A stretch of 64,000 nucleotides of DNA. Origin: Rhodocyclaceae bacterium. Its GTDB lineage: Bacteria > Pseudomonadota > Gammaproteobacteria > Burkholderiales > Rhodocyclaceae. The translations under genes and the position numbers were made by a program. Numbering within the stretch: position 1 is the stretch's first letter; every line of letters starts with the position of its first letter. The notes below the pieces were generated by a model that was not told where the DNA came from, ran no database searches, and saw nothing but the letters and a program-made list of their open reading frames with translations. Positions 18,702 to 25,956 of the stretch are shown piece by piece. Where the stretch lies: NCBI GenBank assembly GCA_020445765.1, contig JAGRFY010000016.1, forward strand, positions 1 to 64,000. Reading direction: 5' to 3'.

Positions 18702-19132
18702 GTCAGTGCAGCGCTCATCGCGGCGTCCCGATGGCGGACAGGACGCTACAGCGTGGCTTCTCGCTGCTGGAAGTACTCGTCGCGCTCGCCGTGATGGCGC
18801 TTTCGCTTGGGGTGCTGTACCAGTCGGTGGGAACCTCGACACGCGGCGTTCAGATCGCCGATCGCACCGAACGGGCCACCCTGTGGGCGGGATCCCTGCT
18901 GGCGCGCTGGCCCGAGCGCGGCTCCGGCGGGTGGAACGAAGATGGCCGCAGCGTGGATGGATTCGGCTGGCAAGTGCGTTCGGAAGCGCTCGGAGAGGAC
19001 GCCGGCAGGATCGGTATGGTCGACCTGTATGCGGTCGAAGTCATCGTTGCCTGGCGCAACGGATTCAGCGAGCGCAATGTTCGAATCTATTCGATCCTGC
19101 CCCAGATTCGTGACGGCGACGCGCGGACATGA
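18698..19132 (+). CDS. gspI: Minor pseudopilin GspI
   Basis: This 144-residue protein has a prepilin leader ending in QRG followed by FSLLEVLVALAVMALSLGVLY, with glutamate at position +5. The rest matches GspI in size and in its tryptophan-containing middle. The ATG at 18698 overlaps the gspH stop; a second in-frame ATG at 18731 would give a shorter, more usual leader (MADRTLQRG) and is a serious alternative. GspI, J and K form the tip complex of the pseudopilus. Confidence 0.88.
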   Translation: MSQCSAHRGVPMADRTLQRGFSLLEVLVALAVMALSLGVLYQSVGTSTRGVQIADRTERATLWAGSLLARWPERGSGGWNEDGRSVDGFGWQVRSEALGEDAGRIGMVDLYAVEVIVAWRNGFSERNVRIYSILPQIRDGDART

Positions 19133-19773
19133 TGGGCCGCCGTCGACAGCGTGCGTTCACGTTGATCGAGGTGGTGATCGCGCTGACGCTGGTCTCGCTG
19201 GTAATGCTCGGCCTGCTCAGTGCGTTGCGAACCTTTGCCCGCAGTTCCGATGTGGTCGATGGGGCGAGCTCGCGGATTGAAGAGATGGCGCTGGTGAGTC
19301 GTTTCCTTGGGGCGACGGTAAGCCGTCTGGCGAAGGGGCGCGTCGGTGACACCTCCGCGGCCCGACCGTATTTCGTCGGTGGCGAGCGCACATTGGCCTG
19401 GCTCGGCATCCTGCCCGCGCGATTTGGCGGTGGCGGTCTGCATCTGTTTTCGCTGGCACTCGAGGAAGGCAGTGGGGGTGCCTCGCTGACCTTGCGCTTC
19501 CTGCCCTATTCGCCGGGCATCGATCCCGGGCGCCTGGCCGGCATCGAGCCACAGTTTCGACTGGACGGCGTCGGGGGGTTCGAGGTTTCGTACGAGTCTC
19601 GGGACGGGGCGTGGGCGCCACAATGGAACGAGTCGGCGCGCGTGCCCGAGCGGATCGCCTTTGTCCTCGATGTCGGGGGCATGCGCTGGCCGGACATCGT
19701 CGTCCAGCCGCGCGAGCTTGACTCGGGAGCAGCCGGCGGTGGCGAGATCGTCATTGGCGGCTCCGGTGGCTGA
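19129..19773 (+). CDS. gspJ: Minor pseudopilin GspJ
   Basis: This is a 214-residue minor pseudopilin with an N-terminal hydrophobic helix FTLIEVVIALTLVSLVML and the expected glutamate at +5. The residue before the cleavage site is alanine (QRA) rather than the nearly universal glycine; the codon is GCG. Length and position between gspI and gspK support the assignment. The ATG overlaps the gspI stop. Either the peptidase tolerates alanine here or processing is inefficient. Confidence 0.88.
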   Translation: MMGRRRQRAFTLIEVVIALTLVSLVMLGLLSALRTFARSSDVVDGASSRIEEMALVSRFLGATVSRLAKGRVGDTSAARPYFVGGERTLAWLGILPARFGGGGLHLFSLALEEGSGGASLTLRFLPYSPGIDPGRLAGIEPQFRLDGVGGFEVSYESRDGAWAPQWNESARVPERIAFVLDVGGMRWPDIVVQPRELDSGAAGGGEIVIGGSGG

Positions 19774-19774
19774 G

Positions 19775-20665
19775 ATGTCCGGCGGCCGCCCGCGCGAGCA
19801 AAGCGGGATCGCGCTGGTGCTGGTGCTGTGGCTGGTGGCAGCCCTGGCGCTGATTTCCGCGGCAGTGGCGGCGACCTCGCGCGAAGGCGTCAAGGCTGCA
19901 CGGGACGGCCGATTGCTGCTGGCCGGCGAAGCCCTGTGCGATGGCGCGATTCATCTCGCACTGTTCGAACTGCTTCGCGAGGGGCGGAGCACCGACCGGA
20001 TTCTGACCGGCAGCTATCGGGTCGACGATAGATCGGTATCGGTGACGTCCGTGCCGGCCAACGGCTTCATCAATATCAACGCAGCGGACGAATCGCTGCT
20101 CGAACTGCTCTTCCGTCATGGCGCAGATCTGGCTCCGGATGTTGCGCGACAACTCGCCGAGCGGGTGCTGGATTGGCGCGATCCGGACGGTGTGGCAAGG
20201 CCGGAAGGCGCGGAGGACGACGACTACGCGGCTGCCGGCGTGCCGTTCCGGACGCGAGGCGGACGCTTTGATTCGATTGACGACTTGATGCAGGTTCTGG
20301 GTCTTGACTTCAGCGTATTTGATAGAATCCGCCACCTTGTCGTTGCTGGTGGCGCTGAGGCGCGGGTGAATCCGATGGCCGCGCCCGCGGGGGTGCTGCT
20401 GGTGCTTGCCGCGGGAGATGCGGCAACTGCTCGTGCGGTTGAGGCCGGCAGAGAGAGTCTGGGCCTCGCCACCGATCTGACCGGGCTATCGCGAAATCAT
20501 CTCGGCACAGGCGCCTCGCGCGTGCTGCGGATGGAAGCGCGGGTCGCCCTGCCAGATGGCAGGAATTTGGTGCGTGCGCAGTGGATCTCGCTCGATGGCG
20601 GGGTGGATCGGCTGCCTTGGTTGACGCTGGCAGCGGAGCCGGCCCGTTTTGGGCGAGGCTCCTGA
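19775..20665 (+). CDS. gspK: Minor pseudopilin GspK
   Basis: This 296-residue protein is the largest minor pseudopilin. The leader ends EQSG and is followed by IALVLVLWLVAALALISAAV, which lacks the +5 glutamate, as is usual for GspK. The body contains FININAADESLLELL and ERVLDWRDPDG, the helix-hairpin-helix and calcium region typical of GspK. The ATG at 19775, one base after the gspJ stop, gives a 12-residue leader. The frame is open further upstream inside gspJ but is not used. It caps the pseudopilus tip with GspI and GspJ. Confidence 0.92.
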   Translation: MSGGRPREQSGIALVLVLWLVAALALISAAVAATSREGVKAARDGRLLLAGEALCDGAIHLALFELLREGRSTDRILTGSYRVDDRSVSVTSVPANGFININAADESLLELLFRHGADLAPDVARQLAERVLDWRDPDGVARPEGAEDDDYAAAGVPFRTRGGRFDSIDDLMQVLGLDFSVFDRIRHLVVAGGAEARVNPMAAPAGVLLVLAAGDAATARAVEAGRESLGLATDLTGLSRNHLGTGASRVLRMEARVALPDGRNLVRAQWISLDGGVDRLPWLTLAAEPARFGRGS

Positions 20666-20672
20666 GGGGAAT

Positions 20673-21689
20673 ATGGTCGGTCGCGAGTCGCTCTCCCTGT
20701 TCGGGATCGATCTCGTCGGGATCTTCGATTACTGGCGTGACGGCATGGCTGAGGCTGCGGCGATCGGCTGGCTGCGCTGGCTGCTGCCGGCCGAAGCGAT
20801 TCGAATCGAACACGCCGAGGGGCGAGTCGAGATCCGCGACGGCACGAGTGGATTGCCTGTCGATTCCACGAAGCCGTTCGAAGGCGACGCTGTAATGCTG
20901 CCGGAAGAACTGTATCTGACCAAGGACGTGCATGTCCCCCAGTTGTCGAGTCGTCAGATGGCCGCCGCACTGGGCCTGCAGGCCGAGCAACTGAGTCCGT
21001 TCGGCGTCGCGGATCTGGTGTGGGGATGGAGACGAGACTGGCGACGGCAGGGGGCGGAGTCGGTGCGCATCGTGATGGCGTCGAGAGCAGCCGTCGAGCG
21101 GCACCTGGCCGAGCGCGGCCATCGCGATCCGGCCAAGGTCGAGGTCTGGGTCGGAGATGACGTGCCGATCTTGCTCGAAGGCTTTGGTGAATCGCGTCGG
21201 ATCGCGCGCCAGTCGAGGCATCGCATCCTGGTCGTGGCAGCCGTGGCGGCGCTGTTGGCAATGCTGCTTCTGTTTGCCGCACTTCCCGTGTGGCGGGCCC
21301 ACGAGCGCCTGCAACAGGCGACGCGCCAAATGGATCAAGTGAAGCTGCAGGCTGCCCCGGCGATCGAGGCCCGCGAGCGACTGGTCGCCGGCGCCGAGGC
21401 ACTCGATCGGCTGCGCGCCCGATCGACGGGCAAGACGCGGGAAGTCGAGGTGCTGAACGCGCTGTCCGAGATGATCCCCGACGAAGCGATGCTGTTCCGC
21501 TTCGAACTGCGGGGGGATTCGCTGAGGCTGTCAGGCCAGGCGGACGACGCCTCGCTGGTGCTGCAATTGCTGTCCGACAGCAAGGCTTTTTCATCCGTGC
21601 GAAGCACGGGGCCGTTTTCTCGTGCCGCCAACGGTCGCGAGTCCTTCATGTTCGAATTGCAGCTGGACGACAAGGGGTCCCGGCCTTGA
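20673..21689 (+). CDS. gspL: Type II secretion protein GspL (bitopic, PilN-like periplasmic part)
   Basis: This 338-residue protein has a cytoplasmic N-terminal part, one membrane segment at about residues 188-205 (ILVVAAVAALLAMLLLFAAL), and a periplasmic part with a coiled coil followed by a ferredoxin-like PilN/GspL region. Its cytoplasmic part would dock GspE. Start ATG 20673 has a GAGGGGA site directly upstream; an in-frame TTG at 20649 overlaps gspK and is less likely. The sequence is diverged from canonical GspL, so the call leans on position, size and topology. Confidence 0.8.
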   Translation: MVGRESLSLFGIDLVGIFDYWRDGMAEAAAIGWLRWLLPAEAIRIEHAEGRVEIRDGTSGLPVDSTKPFEGDAVMLPEELYLTKDVHVPQLSSRQMAAALGLQAEQLSPFGVADLVWGWRRDWRRQGAESVRIVMASRAAVERHLAERGHRDPAKVEVWVGDDVPILLEGFGESRRIARQSRHRILVVAAVAALLAMLLLFAALPVWRAHERLQQATRQMDQVKLQAAPAIEARERLVAGAEALDRLRARSTGKTREVEVLNALSEMIPDEAMLFRFELRGDSLRLSGQADDASLVLQLLSDSKAFSSVRSTGPFSRAANGRESFMFELQLDDKGSRP

Positions 21690-21697
21690 ATCCCGCG

Positions 21698-22246
21698 ATG
21701 ATCCGCTGGCGGGCACACCTCGCGCTAGGCTCCATGGTGCTCGTCATTGCCCTGATCGGATTGTCCGTCCTCGCCGCGCTGTGGCGGTCCTATGCCGACG
21801 CCAACGATGCTCTCGGCGCGCTCGAGCCCCGCTATGCGCGGCTTGCCGGGCTGGCGCGGTCCGAGGAGCGATTGCGTGCCACCCTCGCCGAGGTCGAGCG
21901 GCGGGTTTCGGTGCTCGCCATCCCGAAGGAGGTCGAGTCATTGCGGGCGGGTGCGGACTTGCAGCGCAAGGCGCGGGAATCGGCCGAATCCGCCGGTCTG
22001 CAGGTTGCGGCAAGCCAGATCTTCCCGGCACGCATGGAAGATGAACTCGAACGCATCTGGATCAGCCTGACGCTCAAGGGCGGCCTGGATCAGGTGCGTG
22101 CGTTCCTGCTCGCGCTGGCCATGCAGACGCCGCGCGTGCATGTGTCGATGTTGACGATCCAGCCGGACAATCGTCGCCTCCGCGGTCGAAGCGGCCAGGA
22201 TGTGCAGGTCTCGCTGGAAATCAGCCAGTTCAGGGTTCCACGCTGA
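21698..22246 (+). CDS. gspM: Type II secretion protein GspM
   Basis: This 182-residue bitopic protein has a short cytoplasmic N-terminus, one membrane segment (about residues 8-28) and a periplasmic coiled-coil plus ferredoxin-like domain. This is the topology of GspM of the GspMb subtype. Its role is to stabilise GspL in the inner-membrane platform. Two starts are possible: TTG 21686, which overlaps the gspL stop, and ATG 21698; I give the ATG. The stop shares one base with the next gene. Confidence 0.78.
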   Translation: MIRWRAHLALGSMVLVIALIGLSVLAALWRSYADANDALGALEPRYARLAGLARSEERLRATLAEVERRVSVLAIPKEVESLRAGADLQRKARESAESAGLQVAASQIFPARMEDELERIWISLTLKGGLDQVRAFLLALAMQTPRVHVSMLTIQPDNRRLRGRSGQDVQVSLEISQFRVPR

Positions 22247-22905
22247 TGAGGCGGGCGCTGTTCTGGTTGATCGTCATCGACTTTTGCGCTGCGACGGGCG
22301 TCGGCGTACTGTGGACGGCCCCCGAGCCAGGGTGGGCGCCGCCGACATCGATCGTGCCGGAAATTCCGACGGTGGCCGAAGTCGAGACTTCCGAAGTCGG
22401 AATTGAGGCGGAAGGTCTCAAGAGCATGACCGAACGGCCGCTGTTCTTCGCATCGCGCCGGCCGGAAGCGGAAGACGAGCCAGGCCCGGAAGTAGCCGTG
22501 GTTGAGCAAGAGGAAACGATCGACGTGTCGGGATTCTTCTCCTCGGCCGATGGCTCGGCAGGAGCGATCCTGCGAGTCGACGGCGAGTCGCGGCGAGTGC
22601 TCCAAGGCGAGACCGTCGGCCGCTGGACGCTCGTCGCGGTCGATGGACTGACGGCGGAATTGCGCGCCGATGACGGCACCTCGCGCCAACTCGAACTGGT
22701 GCGCGCCGAACAGCAGGAAGCTGCCGCCCGGCCGGCGGTACCGCCGATTGCGCAGCCAGCGCCCACTGGCAGGGCAGCCATCGGCGCACCGGCGCCGGCA
22801 GATGTCAAGGCGACGCGGGAGGCCTACCTCAAGGCCGTGGCTGCCGCCCGTGCCGCCAACCGTGCGGCACTGCGCGAGCGTCGCGGGGGCAACAGGAATC
22901 CATAG
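22246..22905 (+). CDS. GspN/GspC-like type II secretion protein (XpsN-like)
   Basis: This 219-residue protein has an N-terminal membrane anchor (residues 4-24), a proline-rich linker, and a region around residues 60-160 with TERPLFFASRRP and repeated short strands (GAILRVDG, RRVLQGETVGRWTLVAVDG) that resemble the homology region of GspC. The C-terminus is rich in alanine and arginine. In the Xanthomonas-type operon order this position is xpsN, and no separate gspC occurs here, so it probably links the inner-membrane platform to the secretin. The role is inferred from position and the HR-like segment. Confidence 0.68.
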   Translation: MRRALFWLIVIDFCAATGVGVLWTAPEPGWAPPTSIVPEIPTVAEVETSEVGIEAEGLKSMTERPLFFASRRPEAEDEPGPEVAVVEQEETIDVSGFFSSADGSAGAILRVDGESRRVLQGETVGRWTLVAVDGLTAELRADDGTSRQLELVRAEQQEAAARPAVPPIAQPAPTGRAAIGAPAPADVKATREAYLKAVAAARAANRAALRERRGGNRNP

Positions 22906-22908
22906 GAC

Positions 22909-25254
22909 ATGAATCGACCGGATTTGACGATGAAATCGCTTCGGCGCGGCCTGCCCGTGCTGGTCAGTCTGCTGCTCGGCGCATGTGCGACGCCGCGCGG
23001 CGGCGACCCCGCCGCGGACCTTGCCGAACTGGCGGGCGGGGGCATGGCGGTGAGTGCCGGCGAATTGGCGTCGACCGGGATCCTGCCTTCTGGCGCGCTG
23101 GCCGAGGCACATGGCGCCGATGCGATCGCCGAGACTGGCCGTAGCGAACCCACGATCATCCGCGGTAACGATCAGGTGGTCCGCATGCCGGGGCGCAACA
23201 CGCTTGAACCGCTGACCGGAGGCCCGGTATCGCTGCGTTTCGAGCAGGCGTCGATCACCGAAGTGGTGCATGCGGTGCTCGGCGACATCCTCGGCCTGGA
23301 CTACACGATTCACCAACCGATCGCCGGCGACGTTACGCTGCACACGCGCAAGCCCCTGGCGCGCAAGGACGTCATGGCGGTGCTGGAGACCATGCTCCAG
23401 ACCCACGGGCTGGCCCTCGTCAAGGATGGGCAGGGGCTCTATCACGTTGGGCGCCCGGAAGTGCTGAAGTCGATCGCGCCTGTGGTGCGCGGCCTGAGGT
23501 CCCTGCCCGCGGGCGAATCGCTGGTGATCGTCCCGCTGGACTATATCGGCGCCGCCGAGGTGGTCGAGATCCTCAAGCCGCTGGTGCCGCCCGAGGCCTT
23601 CGTGCGGGTCGATACGGTGCGCAACCTTCTCTTGCTCTCCGGTTCGCGCAACCAGATCGAGGGCTGGCTGGACATCGTCGAGATTTTCGACGTCGACCTG
23701 TTGAAGGGGATGTCGGTCGGGCTGTTCCCGCTCGAGTACGTTTCCGTCGAAGATGTCGCGACCGCGCTGAAGATGATTTCCACCGGCGCGGCGCCGGAAG
23801 CTCGCCAGAATGCGCGGACGTCGTCGACGGCCCCCGGCGAGAGCGGGGTCGCAGCGCTCGGCGCCCGCGGTGCCGCCGCCGCGGCCGAGGCGGTCGGCGG
23901 CACGCCTTCGCCGCTGGGCGGGATGCTGAAGATCCTGCCGATCGAGAATCTCAACGCGGTGCTGGTGGTGACGCCGAAGGCTGCCTATCTGGACAAGGCC
24001 CGTGAATGGATCGAGGCCCTTGATCGTCCGGATGCCGATGGCGGTGCCGCGCTATTTGTATACCCGGTGAAGAATGGCTCTGCCCGGCACCTGGCCGACC
24101 TGCTGAACGGGATCTTCGGCTCCGGCGGCACCTCTGGGGCAGTGGCACGCGACGATGGCGTTGCGCCGGGACTGGCGTCGAGTAGTTCATCGACCGGTGC
24201 CGACTCTGCCGGCGGTGCGAGTGGTGGATCGACCGGTCTTCTCGGCGGCATGGGGTCGCGCACCGGCGCTTCCCGCGGCACCAGCGCCTTCGGCAGCAGT
24301 TCGAGGAAGCGCGACAGCCGCCAGCAGGTGTCGAGCGTCGCCTTGGGCGAGGGTGTGCGCATCGTCGCAGACGGCAATCAGAACGCGCTGCTGATCTATG
24401 CGCCACGTGCCGACTACGCCAGGATCGAATCTGCCTTGCGCAAGCTCGACGTCGCCACCGCGCAGGTATTGATCGAGGCCAGCATCATCGAGGTGACGTT
24501 GCGCGACCAGCTCGAGTACGGGTTGCAGTGGTTCTTCACCAATAACGTCAAGGGCCACGGCTGGAGCGGTACCGGTGTGCTGTCGACGACGGACAGCGGC
24601 ACGATCGCGGCCGGCGGCTCGGGATTCACCTACACGGTCGCCAATCCCTTCGGCGACATCGCCGCCAAATTGCGGTTGCTGGCCGACAAGAGTCTGATCA
24701 ACGTCATCTCCTCTCCCTCGTTGATGGTGCTCGACAATCAGACCGCCGAGATCCAGGTCGGCGACCAGCAGCCGGTGAAGACCGTATCCACCGCATCGTC
24801 CACAACGGGTATCACGACCGAGTCGATCGAATACAAGGACACCGGCGTGCATCTGACCGTCACCCCGTCGATCAATGCCGGCAACATGATCACGATGGAG
24901 TTGCAGCAGAGCATCACGGACATCGGAGACCCGGAGCCGGCGACCGGGCAGCGCCCGTTTCTCGAGCGCAGCATCAGCAGCCGGGTCGCCGTGCGCTCTG
25001 GCGAAACCATCGTCCTGGGGGGCTTGATCAAGAACAACAAGAGCTCCGGGCGCGAGGGCGTGCCCGTGTTGCACGACCTGCCACTGATCGGCGATCTGTT
25101 CGGCACCTCGACCGTCAACACGGATCGTACCGAGCTGATCGTGATGATCACGCCGCGTGTGGTGCGCACGGAACAGGATGTACGGGCGGTTGGGCGCGAA
25201 CTTCGTGATCGGATGAAGACGCTCGATACGCTGGAGGGCATCGAGTCGCGATGA
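22909..25254 (+). CDS. gspD: Type II secretion outer-membrane secretin GspD
   Basis: This 781-residue secretin forms the outer-membrane channel. A lipoprotein signal (VSLLLGAC) precedes an N0 domain (about residues 105-180), N1-N3 domains and a C-terminal secretin domain with VINVISSPSLMVLDNQTAEIQVGDQQPV and the late ETIVLGGLIKNNKS and PLIGDLFGT motifs. Two low-complexity Gly/Ser/Ala segments (about 300-335 and 400-475) interrupt the N2-N3 region. The start may be ATG 22909 or ATG 22930; both keep the lipobox. A lipidated secretin can be self-targeting, though a small lipoprotein gene follows directly. Confidence 0.95.
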   Translation: MNRPDLTMKSLRRGLPVLVSLLLGACATPRGGDPAADLAELAGGGMAVSAGELASTGILPSGALAEAHGADAIAETGRSEPTIIRGNDQVVRMPGRNTLEPLTGGPVSLRFEQASITEVVHAVLGDILGLDYTIHQPIAGDVTLHTRKPLARKDVMAVLETMLQTHGLALVKDGQGLYHVGRPEVLKSIAPVVRGLRSLPAGESLVIVPLDYIGAAEVVEILKPLVPPEAFVRVDTVRNLLLLSGSRNQIEGWLDIVEIFDVDLLKGMSVGLFPLEYVSVEDVATALKMISTGAAPEARQNARTSSTAPGESGVAALGARGAAAAAEAVGGTPSPLGGMLKILPIENLNAVLVVTPKAAYLDKAREWIEALDRPDADGGAALFVYPVKNGSARHLADLLNGIFGSGGTSGAVARDDGVAPGLASSSSSTGADSAGGASGGSTGLLGGMGSRTGASRGTSAFGSSSRKRDSRQQVSSVALGEGVRIVADGNQNALLIYAPRADYARIESALRKLDVATAQVLIEASIIEVTLRDQLEYGLQWFFTNNVKGHGWSGTGVLSTTDSGTIAAGGSGFTYTVANPFGDIAAKLRLLADKSLINVISSPSLMVLDNQTAEIQVGDQQPVKTVSTASSTTGITTESIEYKDTGVHLTVTPSINAGNMITMELQQSITDIGDPEPATGQRPFLERSISSRVAVRSGETIVLGGLIKNNKSSGREGVPVLHDLPLIGDLFGTSTVNTDRTELIVMITPRVVRTEQDVRAVGRELRDRMKTLDTLEGIESR

Positions 25255-25307
25255 CGGCGCGCGGCTGCCTGCCGCGGCTTGTCGAACTTGGGAGCAAGGA
25301 GTTGGCA

Positions 25308-25751
25308 ATGATTTGGAGTGCACATGGACTTCGGCATGCGTTGGCGTACAAGCCGGGCCGCGGCTCGCTCGTGGCGGCCTGCGCGTGCCTGCTGGTCCAG
25401 GCCTGTGCAGCGCCGGGCGAACCACGCAGTGCAGAGGAGATCGTTCGCGAACGGTCACAATCCCGCTGGGATGCCCGGCTTGCAAGCGATTTGCAGACTG
25501 CTTATAGTTACGCCTCGCCCGCGTATCGGTCAGCATTCGACTTGAAGGCATTCGAACAGCGATTCGGTATGGGGCTTGCCCACTGGCAGAGTGCGAACGT
25601 CACCAGCGTGGTCTGTCGGGAGTCGGTTTGCGATGTCGTGGTGCATATCACCTACACCACGCCGCTTCAGGAAGGTCGAGTGTTGAGCAGTGATCTCAAA
25701 GAACGGTGGGTCCTGGAAGAAGATCAATGGTGGATCCACCTCAAGGTCTGA
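25308..25751 (+). CDS. Small lipoprotein, NTF2-like body, next to gspD
   Basis: This 147-residue protein has a signal ending in the lipobox-like LLVQAC, so it should be lipidated. The mature part (SRWDARLASDLQTAYSYASPAYRSAF) has the helix-rich opening of small NTF2/SnoaL-like lipoproteins, then two nearby cysteines (VVCRESVCDV) that could form a disulfide, and a WWIHLKV ending. ATG 25308 is preferred over 25251 (which overlaps the gspD stop) because an AGGAG site lies six bases upstream. Placement directly after the secretin makes a pilotin-like or outer-membrane assembly role possible, but I recognise no pilotin fold. Confidence 0.7.
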   Translation: MIWSAHGLRHALAYKPGRGSLVAACACLLVQACAAPGEPRSAEEIVRERSQSRWDARLASDLQTAYSYASPAYRSAFDLKAFEQRFGMGLAHWQSANVTSVVCRESVCDVVVHITYTTPLQEGRVLSSDLKERWVLEEDQWWIHLKV

Positions 25752-25860
25752 GTTGGCGCGCCGATAACCGGTAGCAATTCAGCATTCGTCTGCGACGCTG
25801 TGGCGATGCCATGACGAGGTGTTGCAAATTTCCAACGACTGACGGGAAGTGGCGCGACCG

Positions 25861-25888
25861 TTGGTTGTTTTGGCTAGGAGCCTATGCT
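25861..25888 (+). promoter_or_regulatory. Candidate sigma-70 promoter of the surface-protein gene
   Basis: A -35-like TTGGTT (25861-25866) and -10-like TATGCT (25883-25888) are separated by 16 bases and lie 69 bases before the start codon. The surrounding 205-base gap is noticeably richer in A and T than its neighbours, as expected of a promoter region. A strong AAGGAG ribosome site follows at about 25945. Confidence 0.5.
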
Positions 25889-25956
25889 AGTGTCCCGCTC
25901 GCTGGTGTATTCCTAAACCACGTTGCGCTAACTTAAGGCTAACTAAGGAGTCTTCG

